Below are positions 47,701 through 58,673 of a stretch of DNA of 64,000 nucleotides, piece by piece. The position numbers were made by a program, and so were the translations under genes. The stretch is from contig OX421495.1 of assembly GCA_949126835.1 (NCBI GenBank), positions 6,216,011 to 6,280,010 on the forward strand, in the 5' to 3' direction. Origin of the DNA: Anisus vortex. Lineage: Eukaryota; Mollusca; Gastropoda; Planorbidae. Numbering within the stretch: position 1 is the stretch's first letter; every line of letters starts with the position of its first letter. A model generated the notes under the pieces. It ran no database searches. It saw only the letters and a list, made by a program, of their open reading frames with translations, and had not been told where the DNA came from.

Positions 47701-50700
47701 AAAAAATGTTTTGTTTTTTTTTCAAGTTTATGTATTACTTTTATTTATTAATTTTCTTATTAGCAGAGGTCATTGGGGTTGTGAAATGTTAGAAAAATTA
47801 CTTCATTTTTCAAACTTGGTAAAGTTAGGAAATTTACCAATGTCTGGGAAAGTTTGTGAATGGTAGTTAACTGAAGCAGTTCTTAAGTTGCATAATGTTT
47901 TTCCCTAAATTATTCTATAAGTACTTAACAAACAGCCACAAAAATATTGTAAACATTTGAACTACCTATATATACTACAGGATATTAAGATATTTCACAC
48001 ATACATGATGTATTAATTGGTTTGTGAATTTTGTGTAAAGTTTTAGAATTTAAAAATGATTTTAGAGTAAGAACCCTGTATTGGGAAATCTGTTTGTTTT
48101 GATCAACTTATAAAATGGCTGAAGATTTCAATGAAGGGACAGTGTTAAATTAACACTAGATACAATTCATTGATTCTAGTATTGAATATTTTTTTCATTC
48201 TGTCAGATGGGCAGTCTCTTCAGTCATGACCAGGCAGAACCAAATCCCAGCCAGGGATGGATCTAGAGCATCTTTAGGTTTGATCCCTCTCTGGGACATG
48301 TGCAACCACTGCAACGGCATTGTAAGTTGTTTGTTTATAGTCTTTCTTTGTGTTTGTCATTTTTTTAAACACCTGGTTGGGTGTGTGGCTAATGTGAAAC
48401 TATTTTAAACAATTGTAATTTGAACAAGCTAATTGGGCTAAAAAAAAGGTATTAATTCTGTGAAATGGCTTTGTTAAGGGGTAACTTATTTCAACAAAAG
48501 AGTTGGAGTGGAAAGTTTTTTAAAGTCATTTTATTCCTCAATTTATTTAACTAATTTTGATTTTAATAAGCTAGTTTGTCTATTTATGGCAAACATTGAT
48601 AACTTTGACTATTTGTCTATAAATAGTCAAATATTGACCTATATAAACCATAACTAATTAGTTACCAATTTTGATGTTAAACACCAGTGGTTGATTTCAT
48701 CCATAAATAATCAAAGTGCTTATAAGGGCCATAAATAATCAAAGTGACCAATTTAGCAAAAATAGTCAAACTAACCTAATTCAGACATAAATAGTTAAAT
48801 TTGCCAATGTCAGTCATAATTTTTGTTTCTTTATTGAACCACCCAAAAAAGACTTTCAGAAGATAGCCAGGGTCTGAAATTGTTAAATTATCTTTATCAA
48901 TGCATCATCATTATTATTATTATTATTATTATTAACTTTACAATATATACTTTCCTAATTATTCAAATGTATAAACTGAGCCAATGTATACATCAATATT
49001 TCTTTTGAACAATTTAATGCTGTATAAATTATATAAGTTACATTTACACTAACTTGAAATTGGTCAAATTAGTAATCATGAACAAAAAAGTTATAAAATT
49101 GTATAAGTCTTTTTTGTTATGACAGCTTTTAATGTTCAGTTGTCAAATCACATTACTGCAGACATTGTTTTATTGATCTATTTGAACAATTATTGTCCCA
49201 TTCCTCCAGTACACATCCGACTACAACGCAGAGCAAGATGCTTGTGAATGTTTCTGCCTGAAAGACTTTGAAGCTGGACAGCAAGTTAGTGTCTGCGACA
49301 ATCTGTAGCTTTTACACATTGCATTTTAGAGAATTTCTCAGTTGGCAACCAGAGCTTGACATCATGAATAAATGTGTTTAAATTAAATTAAAAAAGAAGA
49401 GCGCATAGTACTGAATGAATTACAAAAAATTAATCTACTTTCTTATTTGTTATTGTCTGTGCACAGATACTTATGTTCTACGGACCAAGATCAAATGGAG
49501 AATTCTTAGCGCATAATGGATTTGTCTACCCAGATAATGAGCATGACCGCCTGTGCCTTAAATTAGGTTTTTTCAAACTTTCAATAAATTTTTTGTTACC
49601 TTTTAAAATTTTTGAATACATTATATATTATTTTACTGTAAGTTAAAAAAAAAAGTGTGTATGCACTAAGTTTTAATTTAAAGAGAGACTTAAAAAAAAT
49701 TCAATGAACTTAAAATACAATTTTCAGGAATCAGTAAAGGTGATTCACTATTTACCCAGAAGTGTGAACTGTTGAGTAAATTGAACCTTGCACCGTAAGT
49801 CATCATTAGAAATGTAACTTCATCTATTTCAAGTCTTTACTCCTCTATATTTTATACTAACACATTTAGTTTATTGGCACATTTTGTCTGGTAATTATGA
49901 ATTAATTATTTAGGTCAAGGGCTTTTTACCTTCACCTCGGACGATTTCCAGTTGATGGAGACTTGTTGGCATTTCTACGAGTCTTCTGTATGGACGAAGG
50001 TTAGTTTTTCTTTATACTTTTTATTTTATGTAAAGTGTAATTAGCCAATCAAATCATAGTAATTTTCTTATTAGACTAAACCAACATCTGCATCCTTTTT
50101 CACATTACCTTGTGTCATTGAATGAAAAATAAATTGCACTTTTTTCCCTCAGCATAATTACATACTGTTAAAAACTGCATTATTTAGTTCAATTATTAGA
50201 AGATCAAAAATATTTTTTCATCACACATAAATCATGGGCATCTTTCTAATTTGAATTGATTTTATGTTTTACAGAAGTTTTAAAAGAGAGATTTTGTGGT
50301 GAGACTCCTGCTTCTGAATTGGAGGCTCTGAAAGAAGAAGACAGCCAAAGCAACATAGAGAATGATGAGAAAGTCTGGACCTTTCTGCAGACTAGAGCCA
50401 GCCTTCTTCTTAGAGCTTACCCAGGAACGATAGAGGTGAAATTGTTTATATTTCGTGTTTGTTGTTGTTATCTTAAAAAAAAACCATTCAGTTTGAAGTC
50501 TGGTACTAATGTATAGTCATTGTACCAACATTTTTTATAAACAATAAGGTTTTGGTGTATAAGTCTTTCTAGTGGGCTCAAAATGTGGTGTGGCATCCCT
50601 CCACCCTTATCTTATCTTATACATTACATCCCTTAAGGGATGATGGCAAAGTTTCTTTAGTCTCTGACCTTTGCTTTTCTCCTGGCTCCCTTTCCTGTAA

Positions 50701-51382
50701 GGAAGGCCTCTGCTATCTGCGTGCCATCTTGAGCCACTGTCGGCCAGGTTGCATGATCTTCATCGAGATCCTTGAATGATTTCGGGTCTGTGTGTGCCAG
50801 GGTCATGTTGCTTTTACAAACGCAGGCAAGGCAGTCCTTGTGCCACTTGCCAGCTCTCCATACAGCAAGGCTATGGGGATGCATATGGAACCCATTCTGC
50901 AAACATGGCCTACCCAACTCAGGGCGCCTTCAACTCAGGATTGAGCTAATGCTCAGCATGTTGCTTTTTCTGAGCACAAAAAAACTTTCAAAACATATGT
51001 ACCATTTTAATCGCAGTATTAGAAGTAAAAATGTGTTCGGTTTAAACAAGAATTTCGTTACGCAGGCGAATATCTAATGTTTATCAATAACATATATTAA
51101 AACATAAACTTGAAAAAGAAAAGGTTTCTGTCACTTGTTCAGTCTGGAACTAAACTAGTGCTAGTCATATAACATCTTTTTTTTAGCTAGAACTAGCTTT
51201 CTTAGTGTTTGACATCTACTCCTGAATTTCTTTTCTAATAGGATGATGAAGCTTTAACCCAGAGAGCTGATATATCTGATGCACAAAGGATGGCTGCGCA
51301 GCTCAAAGTTGGCGAGAGAAAAATCCTTTTAAACACAATAGATTACGCAGAAAGAAAGAAAACCTCGCTCAAGTCTTTATAG
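41756..51382 (+). CDS. SETD3: SETD3, actin-histidine N-methyltransferase, fifteen coding exons
   Basis: Coding starts at ATG 41789; exon 1 begins at 41756 after an acceptor (TTCTTGTAG), so an upstream 5' UTR exon exists. Coding exons: 41789-41948, 43191-43283, 43392-43537, 44854-44926, 45426-45536, 46683-46763, 46964-47028, 47177-47235, 48207-48321, 49210-49284, 49467-49566, 49728-49794, 49914-49999, 50275-50435, 51242-51382. All are GT-AG and in phase: 1533 nt, 510 aa. The SET domain runs from about 110 to 335 with its family insertion, followed by the Rubisco-LSMT substrate-binding-like helical domain (about 350-480). Residues aligning with human N256, W274, N278, H279, Y313 and R316 are N274, W292, N296, H297, Y331 and R334 in RQNQIP, WDMCNH and FYGPRSNGEF, so SAM and target-histidine binding should be intact. 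SETD3 methylates His73 of cytoplasmic actin. The C-terminal disordered tail is shorter than in vertebrates (594 aa in human). The exon 11 donor (GTTTTT) is weak. Confidence 0.96.
42002..42871. mobile_element. TA-flanked element in SETD3 intron 1 (pogo/Tigger-like)
   Basis: Left end CCATAAAATCTCAAGTATAAG, right end inverse CAGTAAAATCTCAAGTACAAG, with TA on both sides (42000-42001, 42872-42873). Repeated GTATAAGCC words lie just inside the left end. 870 bp, no open frame of note. Confidence 0.75.
43551..44298. mobile_element. Non-autonomous hAT element 13 bp inside SETD3 intron 3
   Basis: Ends CATAGGTTCTCAAC and inverse, with perfect target duplication CTCTACCC at 43543-43550 and 44299-44306. 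G-rich subterminal GGGGGCGATGAG/GGGGGCGGTGAGC motifs match those of the element at 33786. A SINE family B head fragment (GATTCACCGGACTGTCG) lies at about 43836-43875 inside it. Confidence 0.93.
44389..44628 (+). repeat. SINE family A in SETD3 intron 3
   Basis: B-box-like GGTTCAAATCC near 44414, then GGAGGGTGTCCCTGAGTATA, GATGGGTACCTGAC, a degraded middle and CAGGCCCTATGGATC near the end. Moderately decayed. Confidence 0.8.
45643..45992 (+). repeat. Minisatellite in SETD3 intron 5
   Basis: Nearly three copies of a 106-bp unit (starting at about 45700, 45805 and 45911) containing CTAAGTTTTATTTTGAT and GTTGCTGCTCT. They are preceded by a 50-bp direct duplication of part of the unit at 45644-45743. 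Recent slippage or unequal exchange. Confidence 0.85.
46281..46441 (+). repeat. SINE family B in SETD3 intron 5
   Basis: Head CCAGCGGTTAGTTCACCGG, B-box region GGGTTCTATCCCTGCC, body and tail. A deletion removed the GTGGACGTAAT part before CTTCT, so the outer hairpin arm is lost while CTTCT/AGAAG remains. Confidence 0.85.
46803..46934 (+). repeat. 65-bp tandem duplication in SETD3 intron 6
   Basis: Two adjacent copies (46803-46867 and 46868-46934) beginning GTATGCTGTAGTCTTC and ending TACTACTTCCTAA, differing by a T-run length. Confidence 0.9.
47221..47553 (+). repeat. 37-bp minisatellite spanning the SETD3 exon 8 splice donor
   Basis: Nine copies with a constant 37-bp period. The unit is ATTTGACAATTACAG followed by GTGGGTTTAACAC and TTTAGTTAT. 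The first 15 bases are the last coding bases of exon 8 and the next are its 5' splice site, so the array duplicates the exon-intron boundary eight times downstream. Most copies keep AG|GTGGGT or a close variant; copy 6 has AT|GTGGGT and copy 7 TG|GTGGAT. Confidence 0.95.
50600..50945 (-). pseudogene. Possible retroelement coding fragment in SETD3 intron 14
   Basis: The minus strand has an 86-codon frame of balanced composition containing CLACVCKSNMTLAHTD, preceded by a LINE-type TTATACATTACA tail on the plus-strand left. Its composition differs from the AT-rich intron around it, suggesting an inserted gene fragment, probably the C-terminal part of a LINE protein. I cannot assign it to a family. 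Confidence 0.35.
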
Positions 51383-51461
51383 TAGGTGAAAGGGGAGTCG
51401 TGGATGTATGTTTTATCTTATATCTATCATATCAACGCTGACAAATTTGGTGCTTTCTCTT

Positions 51462-51467
51462 ATTAAA
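51462..51467 (+). promoter_or_regulatory. SETD3: Candidate SETD3 polyadenylation signal
   Basis: ATTAAA, the common variant signal, 80 nt after the stop codon and followed by T-rich sequence. No AATAAA is closer. Confidence 0.35.
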
Positions 51468-51654
51468 CAAATCTGTACATCTCTAAAATTTCATTTTATT
51501 TTTTTTCAATTTTTATCCTATAAAGTCTTAACCCTTTAACTAAAGAGATGTTTTTAAAAAGATTATTTTTCTAATTTTTAAAAATGTTCTAACATCAATG
51601 TGATGCCTCCAGCACTTAAGCGAGCAGAACCAGCGACGTTGCTGCGACATTTGT

Positions 51655-51705
51655 GGTAACGCAATAATATTCTTTATAGAAGGAGCGTCTGTAATATATA
51701 AGAAC
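51655..51705 (+). mobile_element. LINE 3' tail fragment
   Basis: ACGCAATAATATTCTTTATAG, then GAAGGAGCGTCTGTAAT and TATAAG; only the terminal hairpin region is present. Confidence 0.75.
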
Positions 51706-51944
51706 TAAGAGGATAACTTATGGGGTTACATATGTTTGGAAACTTTCCTCTAGTAAATATTTAGTTGACGGTAGGGGTAAACAGAATAATGTTTGAAGTA
51801 AGGTTGTTCAACTCAGTAAATAACTCACTTGTATTATTCTGTAAAAACTGGAACAAATTCTTAATTGCAATCAAATTTTGCTTTTTAAAATTTCCATACA
51901 TGTTTTATGTACAGGGAAATTATTTAACAGGATATCACACATAC

Positions 51945-52205
51945 AAGCAGAGGCTGAGCGGCAGTGTGTTCAGCTGGAGTAGGGAAGGTCCTGCGTTCGA
52001 ATCCTGGTGAAGGCTAGGATTTTTTCCCCCGGACTCAAGTGATGTCCCTGAGTCTACCCAGCTCTGATGGGTACCTGACTTCAGTTGGGGTGAAGTAAAG
52101 GCGGCTAGGCATTGTAATGGACACACAATCCTCTAGTATGCCGTGTCCTCGCTGAACGCTGCTTCACCGGCCCAATCAATTTGATCAGATGGGATTACCT
52201 TTACA
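51945..52205 (+). repeat. SINE family A, well-preserved copy
   Basis: B box GTTCGAATCC, then the conserved body (GTCCCTGAGTCTACCCAGC, GGGTACCTGACTTCAGTTGG, GAAGTAAAGGCGGC) and a TACCTTTACA end. Confidence 0.85.
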
Positions 52206-52496
52206 CATAAAAATTAGCTGTTTACCCCTCAAATACTTTTTTACACTTCTTTGAAATGTAATAAACATATTTGTTAATTTTTTTATTGGTGGGGCAATTT
52301 TGTTTTAAATAATTGTGTTTCAGACAATGAGCTATATATACATGGAGTGCTCAAGCAATTAAAATAGAGAAGAAAAAATGGGAGAAAATGCAGACTTTTT
52401 AATATAGATAGGTGCACTGTATTTGTACTGTATGTAAACAATGTAATTTCTAAAGATAATAATAAAAACTTATGGTCCTACATTAAATCAAGAAAA

Positions 52497-54002
52497 ATGG
52501 ACACTACAGGCATAGCTCCACTAAAAGGCCAAAACAATGAAACTTATAATGAAACCAAAGCTAATATCCTTAACACACACTTTGCATCATCTTTTTCAAA
52601 TCCAGGTGACAAAGAAATCTTCATAAATTTAAACAAACTAGAAGAGATAGGACATATAAATGTAGATGAAAAAGGCATTAAACAACTCCTAACCAACTTA
52701 AAAGCAAACAAAGCTTCTGGTCCAGATGAAATACCAGCAAGACTGCTTAAAGAACTAACCAATGAAATATCTCCAATCTTTAAAATACTTTTTCAGGCCT
52801 CTCTAAACCAGGGCAAAGTGCCCAGAGATTGGAAATTAGCTAATGTAACCCCCCTTTTCAAAAAAGGAGATAAATCTGACCCCGGTAATTATAGACCTGT
52901 TTCTCTAACCAGCATAACATGTAAATTACTTGAACATATTATATATAGTAGTATAGTAAATCATCTAGACAAACTTAATGCACTGTGCCCACACCAACAT
53001 GGCTTTAGGAAAAATAGATCATGTGAGACTCAATTAATAGGCCTAATAGATGACTTGTCAAAGGGATTAGATAATAACAACCAAATTGATGCTATATTAC
53101 TAGATTTTTCAAAAGCATTTGATAAAGTTCATCATTCTAGTCTACTAAAAAAACTTAAATATTTTGGCATAGCTGGTCCCTTACATCAGTGGATTCAGGA
53201 CTTTCTTATAGGCAGAGAACAAACAGTGATAATAAATGGCTCTAAGTCATCACCAATAACTGTAAACTCAGGAGTTCCACAAGGAACTGTTCTAGGACCC
53301 CTACTATTTCTAATTTATATTAATGATCTGCCAAATTGCATCAACACAGGAACAAAAGTAAGATTATTTGTCGATGATTGCATAATTTATAGAATAATAA
53401 AGACAGGAAAAGATAGTGAACTCCTACAAAAAGACCTAGATGAACTACAAAAATGGGAATCAAACTGGAGTATGTCTTTTCACCCAGAAAAATGCCAACT
53501 AATAAGGGTATCCAAGAAAAAGAAACAAATAATAGCAAACTACTTCATTCATGGTAAAGAACTAACTCAAACTAACAATGCTAAGTATCTAGGAGTAATA
53601 ATAAATGATAAGTTATCTTGGAACCCTCATATTGATGAAGTAATAAAAAAATCAAACAAAACTTTAGGATTCATAAAAAGGAACTTTTACAAATGTAATA
53701 AGAACATAAAACTAAAATGCTATCGCACATTAGTTAGGCCTATACTAGAATATGCAGCATCTGTATGGGACCCATCAACTAAAAAAAACATTAAAAAATT
53801 AGAACAAATTCAAAAAAGAGCTGCAAGGTTCATAACTAGTGAATATTCCCAATTAACAAGAGTAACACCATTAGTCAAATCATTAAACCTAGAAACACTA
53901 GAAGACAGAAGGGTAAAGAGTAAAGTAGTAATAATACATAAGGCATTAAACTCTAATTTAGAAATACAACACAATAACAACCTGTTGCAAATCTCAGATT
54001 AA
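52497..54002 (+). CDS. LINE reverse transcriptase (endonuclease lost)
   Basis: 501 codons from the first ATG; the frame is open upstream to about 52440 (NKNLWSYIKSR), showing that the protein once continued into an N-terminal endonuclease domain now truncated. RT motifs in order: KASGPDEIP (about 75-83), the KKGDKSDPGNYRPVSLTS block (about 122-140), HGFRKNRSCETQL (about 168), LLDFSKAFD with catalytic D203, GVPQGTVLGPLLF (about 262-275) and the catalytic pair in FVDDC with D293 and D294 (more often FADD). The thumb and C-terminal region follow, with EYAASVWDP and KRAARF. No frameshift or stop seen. Jockey or CR1 group by motif style; clade not resolved. Confidence 0.88.
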   Translation: MDTTGIAPLKGQNNETYNETKANILNTHFASSFSNPGDKEIFINLNKLEEIGHINVDEKGIKQLLTNLKANKASGPDEIPARLLKELTNEISPIFKILFQASLNQGKVPRDWKLANVTPLFKKGDKSDPGNYRPVSLTSITCKLLEHIIYSSIVNHLDKLNALCPHQHGFRKNRSCETQLIGLIDDLSKGLDNNNQIDAILLDFSKAFDKVHHSSLLKKLKYFGIAGPLHQWIQDFLIGREQTVIINGSKSSPITVNSGVPQGTVLGPLLFLIYINDLPNCINTGTKVRLFVDDCIIYRIIKTGKDSELLQKDLDELQKWESNWSMSFHPEKCQLIRVSKKKKQIIANYFIHGKELTQTNNAKYLGVIINDKLSWNPHIDEVIKKSNKTLGFIKRNFYKCNKNIKLKCYRTLVRPILEYAASVWDPSTKKNIKKLEQIQKRAARFITSEYSQLTRVTPLVKSLNLETLEDRRVKSKVVIIHKALNSNLEIQHNNNLLQISD

Positions 54003-54159
54003 CATAAAGATAGAAACACTTTCCTTGTCCCTTATGCGCGAACAAATGCATTCGGGCATGGAATGGGTTGCCTTAACAAACCAGGAAAACCAGTAACTTA
54101 ACATCATTTAAAACATTAATAAAAATGCAAGACTAGACTCGGACCAAGGATGAGCGTAG

Positions 54160-54191
54160 GACGCAATAATCTTCTTTATAGAAGGAGCGTC
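54160..54191 (+). other. LINE 3' terminal stem-loop
   Basis: Outer arms GACGC (54160-54164) and GCGTC (54187-54191), inner arms CTTCT (54171-54175) and AGAAG (54180-54184), with an asymmetric internal loop (AATAAT/GA) and the apical loop TTAT. The same fold is found in SINE family B. Probably the RNA element recognised by the LINE reverse transcriptase. Confidence 0.75.
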
Positions 54192-54215
54192 TGTAATGTA
54201 TAAGATAAGATATTG

Positions 54216-55354
54216 CACTGAGCTATATATACATAAAAGTTCTTAAGATTAAAAAAATTTTTTGTAATTGCGTCATTGAAATTTGATAAAAATGAACTCT
54301 TTTATACTGAACATACATTTTATATTATATATATAAGCTTATACGCTCTTATACTAGTAAATTGTGTTAATTTTAATAAGTACAGCATTCATTAATTGAA
54401 TGGTGAAGTCATAAGATGAAATGGTTGATGATTTTTCTGGATAATGCTTTGAATACCACTTACATATGTTAACTGAATAAGTAATTTAAATGAATATTTA
54501 TTATTTAAAATTTAGCTCAGTGAAATACAGTGCACTTATCTATATTTAAAAGTCCGTATTTTCTCATACAATTCACTTCCTTTGAGCACTCTATATATTA
54601 TAGCTCAGTGGTTTCAGAGCTCAATGTCTGGGTTTAACTTGTAATATTAGGTCTGGGTTTATCTACCGGGTTCTAATTTATTTAAAGACTTGTGCTAACA
54701 CAAAAACTAGTCATTGAATCTGACATTGCAGTGTGACAGAACCAGGCAAAAAAAATATCCCTATATATTGGTCAACTTTTATTTTGACATATTTTTCTGT
54801 GTTATGTAGGCACCACTTTTAACCAAGATGTTTAGTGTCAGTTAACTAACTTAGAGAGTATGCATTAATGATTGTGTTATTTAAGCAAACTGCAGTTATG
54901 ACAACTGGTGAAAATGCATCCATATTAGAAATAATGCAGTGTGTGGTGATTGTGAAAGGTACATTTTTAAATAGCTTTAAATTGTTTATATAGCTTTTCT
55001 CACTGACCTATGTTTGCAAGTGTACTTTTGTTTTTTGGGTTATCTGCAAAACTTATTTTTTGCCAAATGTATTTTCCTAAATTTTTCTCATGAGATCATT
55101 TTTTCCCTTGCTCCCATGATTTGTGAGTTTTTTTCTTGTTATATTTAATTTCCTGCATTTATTTCAACACTAATCTTTTTTCATTGTACTTGTAAAAATT
55201 ATAAACTTTTGTGGTGAATTAAACGAATGAAACCAGTTAGAAATGTGTTGTGGTTCTCTATGAAACAAGCTAGAAATGTGTTGTGGCTCTCTAAGTTTTT
55301 AAACATATCACTAGGTTACTAGCTTTGGTATGGTGTGTAAAAAAAATAATAAAA
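54216..55354. other. Intergenic, no gene seen
   Basis: AT-rich. TATATATTATAGCTCAGTG near 54590 resembles the GAGCTATATAT words of the array at 63628. No exon recognised. Confidence 0.5.
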
Positions 55355-55610
55355 AGTGCCATCGGACCATATTGATCCATGGGGCCGGTGAAGCAGTGTT
55401 CACCCGTTTCTGTGGCCACGGCATACAAGGAGATTGTGTGACCAACACAATACCCAGTTGCCTTTACATAACCCCAATTAAAGTCTGGTACCCATTGGAG
55501 CTGGGTAGACTCAGGGACACCCTCCAGACCCGGGAACAAATTCTAGCCTTCACCAGAATTCGAAACCCAGGATTTCGGTACCCTGCTGAAAACGCTGTGG
55601 CTCGGCCACC
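55355..55610 (-). repeat. SINE family A, minus-strand copy
   Basis: Reverse complement shows the head with GGTTTCGAATTC in place of the B box, the GGAGGGTGTCCCTGAGTCTA block, GGTACCAGAC and CACAATCTCC. Followed on the plus strand by a C run. Confidence 0.8.
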
Positions 55611-56434
55611 ATGCCCCCCCCCCCCCTCCATGTATGTACCGTGATGCAATTCTGTGCCTCTTCCTACTTTTCTTTTCATCTCTCTCTTCCTGTCTCCTCT
55701 CTACGTTTTGTTAAATATAGATTTCCCCCTGAATCAACAGACCTCAACTTATCTCAGCTTATAATATTAGGACATAACTTTTAAAGAGAATAGTATTCCC
55801 TTCCGGGCAACTGTTTAGCCAAGATTGCCAAAAAAAAACAAATATTTGGGGATGAGGGGGTGCGAAAAATCGGAGTTAGGCGGCATGGGTGGGAGGTTTA
55901 TAGTGAAAAGAGAGAGAGGAGGGGCGGGGGAGATCGCATGGTGCACGGTAAAAAAAAAGGGGCGGGGGGTGGCAATATATTTGTCTATAGAATTATTTTA
56001 ATTTCTTCTTCTAAGAAATATTTTTGAAACCCTTGGTTTTTTCTTTTGGATTAAAAGGGATTTTTTTTAATGCAAAGGTGGCCATACGCATGTTGCCTTC
56101 TGATCTTGAGGTGTTAGTCTAGCTCTTACATTTCGACATTGTGAACAATTTCACTGCACTGAAAATTGTTGGATTACAACAAATTGCTACAATTCAACAT
56201 TGAAAGAATCAATTTTGTCTTCATTTATTCTGATACCTGAGATTTTAATAAAGGCGATGACGTAATTTTCTCTAAAACAGCCGGGAGGAAATATCCTGTA
56301 ACCCGATTGCTTCCTCTTGTGCACTGAAAAAAGAATGGTGTAGGATTTACATTTTCTGCAGGATAACTCCGACAACGTTTGTCTACACTTATGTGCTGTT
56401 TCTCTTGAGTTATCTCCCATACATGTTTGCTATA
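55611..56434. other. Intergenic, no gene supported
   Basis: G-rich purine tract at about 55845-55975, then AT-rich sequence. A minus-strand 79-codon frame (56225-56464) is not recognisable and runs into the MITE. Confidence 0.45.
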
Positions 56435-57423
56435 GGGCGTTTGCAATCCCGTGACAAAAAGCACGTGATTTGTGTTTACTTTGAGTAATGGTGTACAATT
56501 AAATATGGCCGCTGTATTAATAAAGTTTCATATAGGATCGAGCTTTTTTTAAATGATGTGTTGTGTTTTAAGTCTTATTAAGATTTAAGCTGTATTATGT
56601 ATGTTAAATAAAATAGGCTATTTTATTATTATCATAGACATAGATCATAGACGATGTGAGCCTAATAGTTACTTGACTAGATAGCCTATTCCAGGGTTCG
56701 TACGCAAGTCTGGAAGTCTGGAAAAAGTCTGAAAAATCGGATTTTGGTTTTCCAGACCCTCAAAAGTCTTAAATGTTCATTTTTGTCTTTAAAAAGTCTG
56801 GAATTTTTAGGTTAAAGTCTGGAATCGAAAAAAGAAAAAGTTTCGATTTTTTTTTAGGTTAAAAGTCTGAAATGGAAAAAAAAGGTTCCTTTGTCTTTTG
56901 TATTCAACATACCCCCCTTCCCTCCCAACCAACTCTCGAATCCGGTTTAGTTAAAAATACAAACGCATGTGACGATTTTAGTGCGTTATCCACATAGCGA
57001 TAGTGGACTTCAGTCTCTCTCCACTCTCTTCGCATTGTCAGCGGTCGTGGTTGGAACCAAAGTAGACCTATGTGTTACAAAAAGATCTCTCGCGTTCTCT
57101 GTGTTAGGCCTATTTTTAGGCTAAACAAAAAAATAACAGCGGTTGATGATTTAAAAAAAACTTAATTGTATATTAGTGCAGTTTTTTTTTTACGCCACTA
57201 AATGATCCAACCTTCCTTTTTTTATAATAAAAATACTAGACTTGACAACGTTCGTTAAAAAAAAATTGCAAGCAGCAGTCGCACCTCAGGAAAAGAAAAT
57301 TTCAACAACTCAATATTAAAAATTGCAAAGTAGGCCTATGCCTATTATCTTGTCGGGCTTCGATAAATTGTCGAATGTAGGCCTATAATGATTATATCTA
57401 GTTAGACTATATATAATATTTGA

Positions 57424-57560
57424 GTTTACAGATGTTCCTTCTAAATAGAAGATTTTTATAGTGTACGTACTAGGCCCAAAACTCTTGCAGGCATCAGTCG
57501 GCGGCAGGGCTAGAAACTAGAAACACGCTAGAACCCGGGTCATTTTGTTGATAGTCTGAT
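57424..57560 (-). repeat. SINE family B, decayed, inside the 2.48-kb transposon
   Basis: Minus-strand GGGCCTAGTACG near the tail, damaged hairpin (CTTCT/AGAAGG), body GCCGCCGACTGATGCCTGC. The head is poorly preserved. Confidence 0.65.
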
Positions 57561-58398
57561 GAAGGTGTAGGCGTGTAGGGCCTATACTCTATACTTACTA
57601 ACTGAAGGACATCTTGTCATCACATTAGCCTTTTCACATAATATGCCTTATGGAAATAAGTTATAATAAACAAGTAAGCTGACAAATATACGCGTATAAA
57701 GAAAAAAACAACTAAACCGCTTAAAAAATACGCGAATTCCGACAGAATTCGACAATAGTCAGAAGTTCAGTAGGCCCTAGTCCTATTCGGACAATGCAGT
57801 AGCCAACCCCTATTTAGAAAATAGTTATTTTAGATTGTTAGAAAACAGTAGGTTTCAATAGAGAAGTAGGCCTAAAGGTAGCACTAGTAGACTAGGACTA
57901 GGTCACTAGAGGGACTATTAAGAAAAAAAAACGTAGACAGCCTTTGCCTTTGGTTGCTTGGGTTCGCTTGCGGGTAGATAAAACATAATCATTAATAATT
58001 ACGACAATGCCACTTAATATAACTTTTAACAAAATCTGTTTAAATTGTACAAATAAAACGAAGCATCTTTTGATAGGCCAGATAAAAACATAAGAACATA
58101 AATGAACAAAACAAGTAACTTCTTAAAACTGTTAGCACATTCTTTGATTTTTGTCCCTTCATGCTTACATTTTCTTTTTTTTTTTCAATTTGAGAATATG
58201 GCCTACATAGGCCTAAATCAAAATAGGCCTTTAGAGATTTTAGATCTAGATTTGGTTCTATTTCTATCTATGATTTGTTAGACTATTTTTCAGAATTTTT
58301 AAAAGACTCAATTCTTGCTTATTTTTTCTCTTTATCTTATTATCTGGTTCTCTCTGGGACTTAGTGTAGGGTTATTGGCGTGCACTATAGATCTAGCG

Positions 58399-58673
58399 CA
58401 GGGGTCTCAAACTCAGATGTATGTGCCATCTTTAGCACTTAAGATATGTGCAACGATTCGACCCTAGTAAACAAAAACACACTTTGCACATCTTAACTCA
58501 TTTTACTACTTATCACTTATAATGGGTATATCTTACGTATATAACATTAACAATAAATTGGATGTGTATCAATATACTAGAGCTGTTTGAATTTCAGGAA
58601 TAGTACATTTTTGTAAGTTTACTGGCGGGCCACAAAAATCTGCATGCGGCCCGCGTGTTTGAGACCCGGCCTG
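58399..58673. mobile_element. hAT MITE inside the 2.48-kb transposon
   Basis: CAGGGGTCTCAAACTC at the left and TGTTTGAGACCCGGCCTG at the right, plus GCGGGCC/GGCCCGC subterminal words. 275 bp, non-coding. Flanking octamers match at only about half the positions. Confidence 0.7.

Larger units (their letters stand above)
52345..54215 (+). mobile_element. 5'-truncated Jockey/CR1-group LINE with hairpin tail
   Basis: Flanked by a repeated TGAGCTATATATACAT (52329-52344 and 54218-54233), a likely target duplication. It contains a 501-codon RT frame, then about 150 bp of 3' sequence ending in a stem-loop and GATAAGATA instead of poly-A. Shorter copies of the same tail occur at 6803, 8594/21070, 30868, 31108 and 51655, so this is an active or recently active family in this genome. 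Confidence 0.85.

Noticed and set aside
51765..52010. 81-codon frame downstream of SETD3 as an extra exon
   Set aside because: It runs into the SINE at 51945 and follows the in-phase SETD3 stop at 51382.
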